DNA of 64,000 nucleotides from Mycteria americana. Taxonomy: Eukaryota; Chordata; Aves; Ciconiiformes; Ciconiidae. A program made the translations under genes and the position numbers. A model generated the notes under the pieces. That model saw only the letters and a program-made list of their open reading frames with translations, had not been told where the DNA came from and did no database searches. This document shows, one piece after another, positions 59,162 through 64,000 of this stretch (position 1 is the stretch's first letter; the number at the start of each line of letters is the position of its first letter). The DNA lies in assembly GCF_035582795.1 (NCBI RefSeq), contig NC_134374.1:26489798-26553797 (forward strand), given 5' to 3'.

Positions 59162-60319
59162 ATTTATTGCCAGCTGGCATAAACTTTTAATTACTGATTC
59201 AGGTATTGAGAGGGGGAAAAAAAGATGACAAACAATTAAACAAACAGGGACACACTTTTCCTCACCCTTCGCAAGCTCAGCTTCAGCCAAACCCAACTCC
59301 TCCCCACCCACCTCGCGGTCTCAGCATCCCTTGTTTCCACCAGTCCCTCCCAATCCCTTCAGCGAGGGAAGAGGTGGCACGGGAGGCCAGGGTATGTGCG
59401 TAACAGTTTCTTTCTGCCAGTCCTGGCTTCTTACTCATTTACTTCCAGTGCTCCTGGTTTCTTAATGGTTACCCCTGCTCAAGTATTGATACTCCAGGGG
59501 CTGCAAGTCCCCCAGGGGTGGCCCTGCCCTGGCATGGGTCGCCCGTGGGCTGCAGTCCCTCAGGGTCGTCCCTGCTCCAGCGTGGGTCATCTATGGGCTA
59601 CAGTCCCTTCAGAGGTAGGCTTCCTCTGGGAGAGAGCACCTCCTTCCATGACCATTTATGAGCTGGGTCACCAGCACTGTCCCCTTCCACCTGCCTCCTC
59701 CACTCCCTCCTCCCATGCCAGCTCCCGTGCCTCCTTTTGTGCATGTTCCTTGTGTCTCCTACGCCTAGTGGCCATCGCTCCTTCTCAAATATATTTGAGC
59801 ACAAGTGCCACATGCTCCTCTGACTGATTGAACTTTTGGTGTGCAAAGGGGTTTCAGAGCCAGCTGGAAGGGGCTGTGACAGGCACAGAGCAGTCCCTGG
59901 CCTCCCACATAGGGCAGTCCCTTCCTCCCCAGTCAAAACTCTGCAATTTATGCCAAATAAAACTTTGAATGCTCCAATATAAGATAAGCATTTTTCAAAT
60001 GTGTATTTCTTTTATGGGGTTGATATCTTGCCTAAGAACAGTAACTTGTTGGTTTAAATTGGTTGCTAAACATAGCCTGGGTTTTAACTAAATCCATAGG
60101 AAGGGTTTCTGTGCAGAACTCTGTTTGGAAAACTTGGTTACAGATCACGGGTTCTCTACGACATTTAGATGGCCAGTTTGACATATTCACTCAAACACGG
60201 GGGGAAAAGCCAGGCAAGTAAACTGGAGCAACAGGATATTATACCTAAATTTCCATCAAACTCATTCTATTCCAACCAGGCTCATGTTACCAGAAAAGTG
60301 CATCTCATGGGGCTATAAG

Positions 60320-60975
60320 CCTGATTATTAGAATTTTATTTGACGTATGTGGTAGTACAGCAATGGGGAAATTTAGTATTTGGAGAAAGTAGCAGATCAT
60401 GGCACATAATTCAGTGACATGTAACATCTCAAATTCATAGGAAGTGGATCCCTCTTATAGGAAATGTCAGCATTCAAACGGTTATCAGTATGTTCTTGCT
60501 AACCAAACTCAGCTAGCCTATATCATCAAGCCAGTCAGCACACCATCTTGTATTTGGAACAGCTATCTCTTCTTAAGCTTCCCAAATTGGGAAAAAACTG
60601 CTCTACAGTTAAAGAGCCAAGCATTGCAAAATTCCCAGCAGTTACTTGCCATAGCAGAATTCCTTAAATTTCAAAGGAAAGGGTGAGTCACATACAGCAC
60701 AGACGTTTACTGTCACCCGCCCAGGGAAACATAAAGCCATACGCTCTAGCCCAGCTGCGTTCAGCAGAGCACTTAAGTGCTTCACTTAAAACATGTACCA
60801 AAGACCCTAGCATTAAGCTTTGTTTAAGTAAGAGATTTGCCAACAGGCATTTATATTGAATCAGACCTCTATGGTCTACTGCAAGCCAGCCACAAAAAGC
60901 AATAACGTTAACCAAAAGCAAAGTACCCTGCCACACCTAAAATGAGGATGTGAGTTGTGCAGGAGTCATTTCCAG
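60320..60975 (-). other. 3' UTR of the FDX1-type gene
   Basis: The region downstream (lower coordinates) of the stop codon at 60,976, about 650 nt to the nearest AATAAA on the minus strand. No coding signal. The exact end is inferred. Confidence 0.55.
60335..60340 (-). terminator. Poly(A) signal of the FDX1-type gene
   Basis: TTTATT on the plus strand, that is AATAAA on the minus strand. It is the first canonical signal after the ferredoxin stop codon. Cleavage would fall about 10-30 bases further towards lower coordinates. Confidence 0.5.
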
Positions 60976-61096
60976 TTACTGTTTGCTTTGCTTTCCAACC
61001 TCCAGCTGTCTCCTGATGTCCGATACATCCATGGGGACCCGCACCGTCAGACCATCCATCGACTTCTTAACGCACACCTGGCAGCCAAGGCGAGAT
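60976..61096 (-). CDS. FDX1: FDX1-type last coding exon (fourth cluster Cys to stop)
   Basis: On the minus strand: acceptor TTTTCTTCTCAG, 121 nt, stop TAA at 60,976-60,978. It encodes [20 protein letters not shown], then [19 protein letters not shown]. It supplies the fourth iron ligand (Cys of LGC) and the conserved RVP proline before a diverged, basic C-terminal tail. Confidence 0.92.
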
Positions 61097-62046
61097 CTGA
61101 GAAGAAAACATCAAGTGAGGCTCATCTGTTCCCACAGTAAAGGGAGAAATTCCCAGCCCACACTGGTGTGTCTGGTCCAGGCTGGGTTTTCACTAACGTT
61201 CCTGTTAAAGGTCTCCTGTGCCCCAAGAGAAAGCAGCTCTAGAGGCACAACCATAATACAGAATCAGTCCTGTCCCCTTGGAAACAGGCGCCGAGAATCT
61301 GCCTCAGAGGCTTGAGAATCTACTGCGGTCAGCAAGGGAGGCTTACGTCTCAGTGAGTCCATACGCCAAGTCCAGCATGTCCAGCTCTTCATCTGAGATG
61401 GCATCCAGCTTTTGGAAGGTGTCCTTCTCAAAGATGAGGTGACAGGTGGAGCAGGCTAATGTCCCTTCACATGCACCTGGTGGAGAAACGAGGGAGTGAC
61501 AGCAAATCAGAGAAAACAAGGGGGTGAGAAAGATCATCTTCGGGAACAGTGTGAGAAAAGGTCCTTTAACAGATCCGGAGCATGTCAAAAGAGACGCCAG
61601 AAAACACCACAGATGGATGCAGATTTCAGCCTGCCTCTTCTCTGGGAGGATCACAATCAGTGTTCAAATTTGTACATCAGCTCTAACCGACCAAGCGCAT
61701 TGACACAGGCCACTCGAATCCCAGCAGCGACGGTGTGGAAGTCGCACTGCCACCTCGGTGTGGTAAGCCAGCCCAGCAAGCGGCTGTTGGGGAAGAGAAG
61801 CTTGCTTCATGGTCTCGCCAGAACACAGTGGCACGTGTACAGTTGCACTATTCCCAGGTACCCACTGGTCACAGCACAGACACATAAATCGTAAGAGCAC
61901 ATACCCTTGTGCAACACCTACCAAATCCATCAATGGCCAAGTTTTGATTGACTACCACTTCCAGCAAACTCTCCCCTTCTTTGGCTGTGGCCGTAAGTCG
62001 CTCTCCATCCCGATTTATAAAATGCACCGTCACCTGGTCTGCAGAG
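60976..62046 (-). CDS. FDX1: Mitochondrial [2Fe-2S] ferredoxin, FDX1/adrenodoxin type (partial, 3 exons)
   Basis: Exons on the minus strand: 62046-61922, 61476-61347, 61096-60976, with AG acceptors, GT donors and matching phases. They give 124 residues of mature protein up to a TAA stop. The cluster-binding cysteines are all present: [10 protein letters not shown] (C-x5-C-x2-C) and the fourth in SRLGC, 36 residues later. The acidic helix DEELDMLD keeps the two aspartates known in bovine adrenodoxin to dock ferredoxin reductase and P450s. FDX1 carries electrons from FDXR to mitochondrial steroid and vitamin D P450s and serves lipoylation. FDX2 is ruled out because it lacks the [10 protein letters not shown] and HLIFE patterns. 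Several otherwise FDX1-typical positions differ (KDTFQ for [14 protein letters not shown] for DARQSIDVG), so this may be an FDX1 paralogue. The exon with the presequence lies upstream and was not recognised. Confidence 0.9.
61097..61921 (-). other. FDX1-type introns
   Basis: Two introns (61,097-61,346, 250 bp; 61,477-61,921, 445 bp) with GT-AG borders on the minus strand. Nothing else is recognised in them. The span includes the middle exon, which is listed separately. Confidence 0.7.
61347..61476 (-). CDS. FDX1: FDX1-type middle exon (cluster loop and acidic helix)
   Basis: On the minus strand: acceptor TTTCTCCACCAG, donor GAGAC|GTAAGC, 130 nt, phase 1 to 2. It encodes [18 protein letters not shown], with three of the four cluster cysteines, and [18 protein letters not shown], the acidic recognition helix. 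Confidence 0.95.
61922..62046 (-). CDS. FDX1: FDX1-type exon encoding the start of the mature ferredoxin
   Basis: On the minus strand: acceptor CTTGTCTTACAG, donor TTTG|GTAGGT, 125 nt, phase 2 to 1. It encodes [20 protein letters not shown] and [18 protein letters not shown], the first beta-strands of the ferredoxin fold. The junction position matches the exon 1/2 boundary of mammalian FDX1 as I know it. Confidence 0.93.
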
Positions 62047-64000
62047 CTGTAAGACAAGTTTGCCAAAATCAGAGGAGCCCACCCTTTCCTGCACGCCCAC
62101 TGTTGAGGTCTTTTGGCTGAGCACTAGAGACAGGGCACTCGGAGGGAAACGCGCATACACACACTTTCTAGAAGCATTACACCATGCCCGTCAGAAAAGA
62201 TTCAGATTATCAGTTCTCAGTGGCAGGCAAAACTGAGTTGACCCAAAATACTTCCCACTTTATCAAACGTCCCTCAGAATAAATGTTTAGCAGTGCATGA
62301 ACAAGTGCAGATGCTCTGCTCCCGCTGCCTCGGCTTGGGCTGGCTCCCGGAGGGAGCATTCGCGGGCAGGCAAAGCGTTTGCAGGTCCTGGGCCTGGGAT
62401 GTTAACCCTGGATGGAGTGATGCAATAACAAGAAAAGTGCTCAGGATCAGATACTAATCATGCAGTAAGGGCTGTTATCATTCACGTTTTGTTCCCCCTT
62501 CCCTTCCCAAGGGGATTACTTGATGACTGCTCCTTTTCTGCTGCTGGTTCTTTCATGAAGTGCCCGCTCCTTCCCTGAACTCAATCACAGGGAGCCTTGT
62601 TGTGATGAGACGTGCTCAGCCCCAGCTTAGAGAGCGACCGTGCTGAGTAACCTTCTCTGAGCTGATGCGATCCTTGCTCAGGAGAAATTGCTAGTTATTT
62701 TGACAGCCTGCGAGATTTAATCTGGTAGAGAGTTAAGAACAAGGCCATCAGCATCTCTTAGTGCTGACTTGCGGAAACCGCATCTACACATAAGAGGGGA
62801 ACAGCATCCTCTTCATCTCCTCCAGGCCAGGCTCTCCCCACCAGTGTGGGGAAGGGCTGCTACCCTGAACAGCGATGTCAGGGATTTCTCACCAAGACAG
62901 TATATTCTGAGACCGTCTATTATATTTGCCAGGGGAAGCACATGAGCAAACAGTGGTGGTTCTTACTGTACATACCCAAATGTCACTTAGAAGCAGGAGG
63001 TCCCAGTTACCCAAAGGTCCCACCCTCCTGTGCTGAAACAGGACAGCACCCTGGAGGCAGTGGGTATTTTGCCCAGCACCTCTCAATGTGGCACTGCCCG
63101 AGTGCCCATCGTCTCAAAGCCCAGGACATTCTCCAGTGGCAGAAGCTGGGTCCACCCTCTTCTCTTCCGCCAGGCCGACAACACGCACCACCCTCCCAGA
63201 TCTCTGGAAAGATCCACCGCTGTCTCCCACAGCTCTGATAGACTCCCGAGCACTAGCAGTGTCAGCGCTGCCCCGTGGCCTCGCTGCTGTCATTTCTGGC
63301 ATAGGAAGAACGAACCACAGCCTTGAAGATGGAGCGAGTTTCACAGTGAGAACTGGCCAAGCTCACAATCCCCTGATTTCTCCCACTTACACAAGACTGA
63401 GTGAAGCAGCATCCAGCTTCTTCCAATAAAAGCGCTGTTTGCAACGCTTCTCCTGGAAGCCCTGGGACCAGGGAAGCAAACAGCAAGTATGGCTCAGAGC
63501 TCTGAGAATGTCTAGTATTATCTCCTGATTTCTTGCAATGTATTTGCAATATACACTGAACACGCGCTGTCACAGCCCCAGAGTCACACGTTACAGCAAA
63601 CCTGCGGTAGCGCCTACACCCCTCTGTGCCAGGCATCCTCTTGGGAAGTCATCGAGACTGGGAAGAGGAATTGGTTAAATGGGAATTGTCCCTGGGATAG
63701 CAGCACCGGCAGCTGAAAGGACTTTCCCTGTCTGCTCATCCCTCTCTGCTCTGTGGCAGGTGAAGATGAAGCATGTGGAGATCTCTGCTGATTTCCTTTT
63801 AATGTTAAGCACAGAAATATATAAGGATCAAGCTTAAACAATTTCCTTTGCTCTTTCTTAACTCACAAGAGGCAGAAGTGGAGTACAGGGTATGTATTCA
63901 GCTGAATAGGAGACAGGAAAGAATTCCTGTAAAAATGTAATGGAAAAGGGGGAAGAAATGTTCTCTTTCAAGTTTGCAGGTCTTGTTCATTGCACTTCAC
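62047..64000 (-). other. Upstream intron or flank of the FDX1-type gene
   Basis: About 2 kb upstream of the first recognised ferredoxin exon. I looked on the minus strand for an Arg/Ala-rich presequence exon ending in a phase-2 donor and found none that convinces. No CpG island is present. The region is probably intron, with exon 1 and promoter beyond the window. Confidence 0.5.

Larger units (their letters stand above)
55160..60300. other. Intergenic region between the convergent genes
   Basis: About 5 kb between the two 3' ends. It contains the orphan CpG island at 58.27-58.93 kb, a 27-bp tandem duplication near 59.1 kb and no exon chain I can support. Open frames over the island are composition-driven. 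Confidence 0.6.

Noticed and set aside
60976-62046. FDX2 (ferredoxin 2) as the identity of the minus-strand gene
   Set aside because: The sequence around the cluster ([16 protein letters not shown]) and [10 protein letters not shown] are FDX1-type; FDX2 has different flanks and C-terminus.
62221-62360. Minus-strand ATG frame (starting MLPPGASPSRGSGSR) as the ferredoxin presequence exon
   Set aside because: It is short and Arg/Ser-rich like a presequence, but has no good phase-2 donor before its stop and no FDX1-like junction sequence.

Overview
This is a stretch of a vertebrate nuclear genome, most likely a bird. Genes are split by GT-AG introns, promoters lie in CpG islands, and the only interspersed repeats I recognise are CR1 LINE 3' ends (with the ATTCTATG-type terminus) plus a few very old MIR-like SINEs. 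There are no operons, phage, IS elements or CRISPR arrays. Most long open frames in the window are chance or GC-rich artefacts.

Layout. (1) Positions 1-15,920 are intergenic: two CR1 fragments, one MIR-like relic, a CpG-rich patch near 7.7-8.1 kb and no gene I can support. (2) A CpG island at about 15.9-17.4 kb is the probable promoter and non-coding first exon of a plus-strand gene. (3) That gene, a Rho GTPase-activating protein of the ARHGAP20 family, runs through an 18-kb first intron to 14 coding exons between 34,810 and 53,107. All 14 join in frame into a 1,119-residue protein with PH, Ras-association and RhoGAP domains and a long serine-rich tail. A 2-kb 3' UTR ends at a canonical poly(A) signal at 55,130. 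(4) A 5-kb gap holds an orphan CpG island (58.27-58.93 kb). (5) On the minus strand, converging tail-to-tail on the RhoGAP gene, lie the last three coding exons of a mitochondrial [2Fe-2S] ferredoxin of the FDX1 (adrenodoxin) type. Its presequence exon is not recognisable and probably lies beyond 64,000.

The tail-to-tail ARHGAP20-FDX1 arrangement is the one I know from human 11q22-q23. However, both proteins look more diverged from the human ones, as I remember them, than I would expect of bird orthologues. My main hypothesis is that this is a paralogous copy of the ARHGAP20-FDX1 block (an ARHGAP20-like/FDX1-like pair). The tail of the RhoGAP ends in a class I PDZ-ligand sequence that I do not associate with human ARHGAP20. 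The inferred first intron uses a GC donor, and exon 1 carries two overlapping upstream ORFs.

The two genes are not known to share a pathway. The RhoGAP should switch off Rho at membranes downstream of Rap, and the ferredoxin should pass electrons from ferredoxin reductase to mitochondrial P450s and related acceptors. Species, orthology and expression cannot be settled from the sequence alone.
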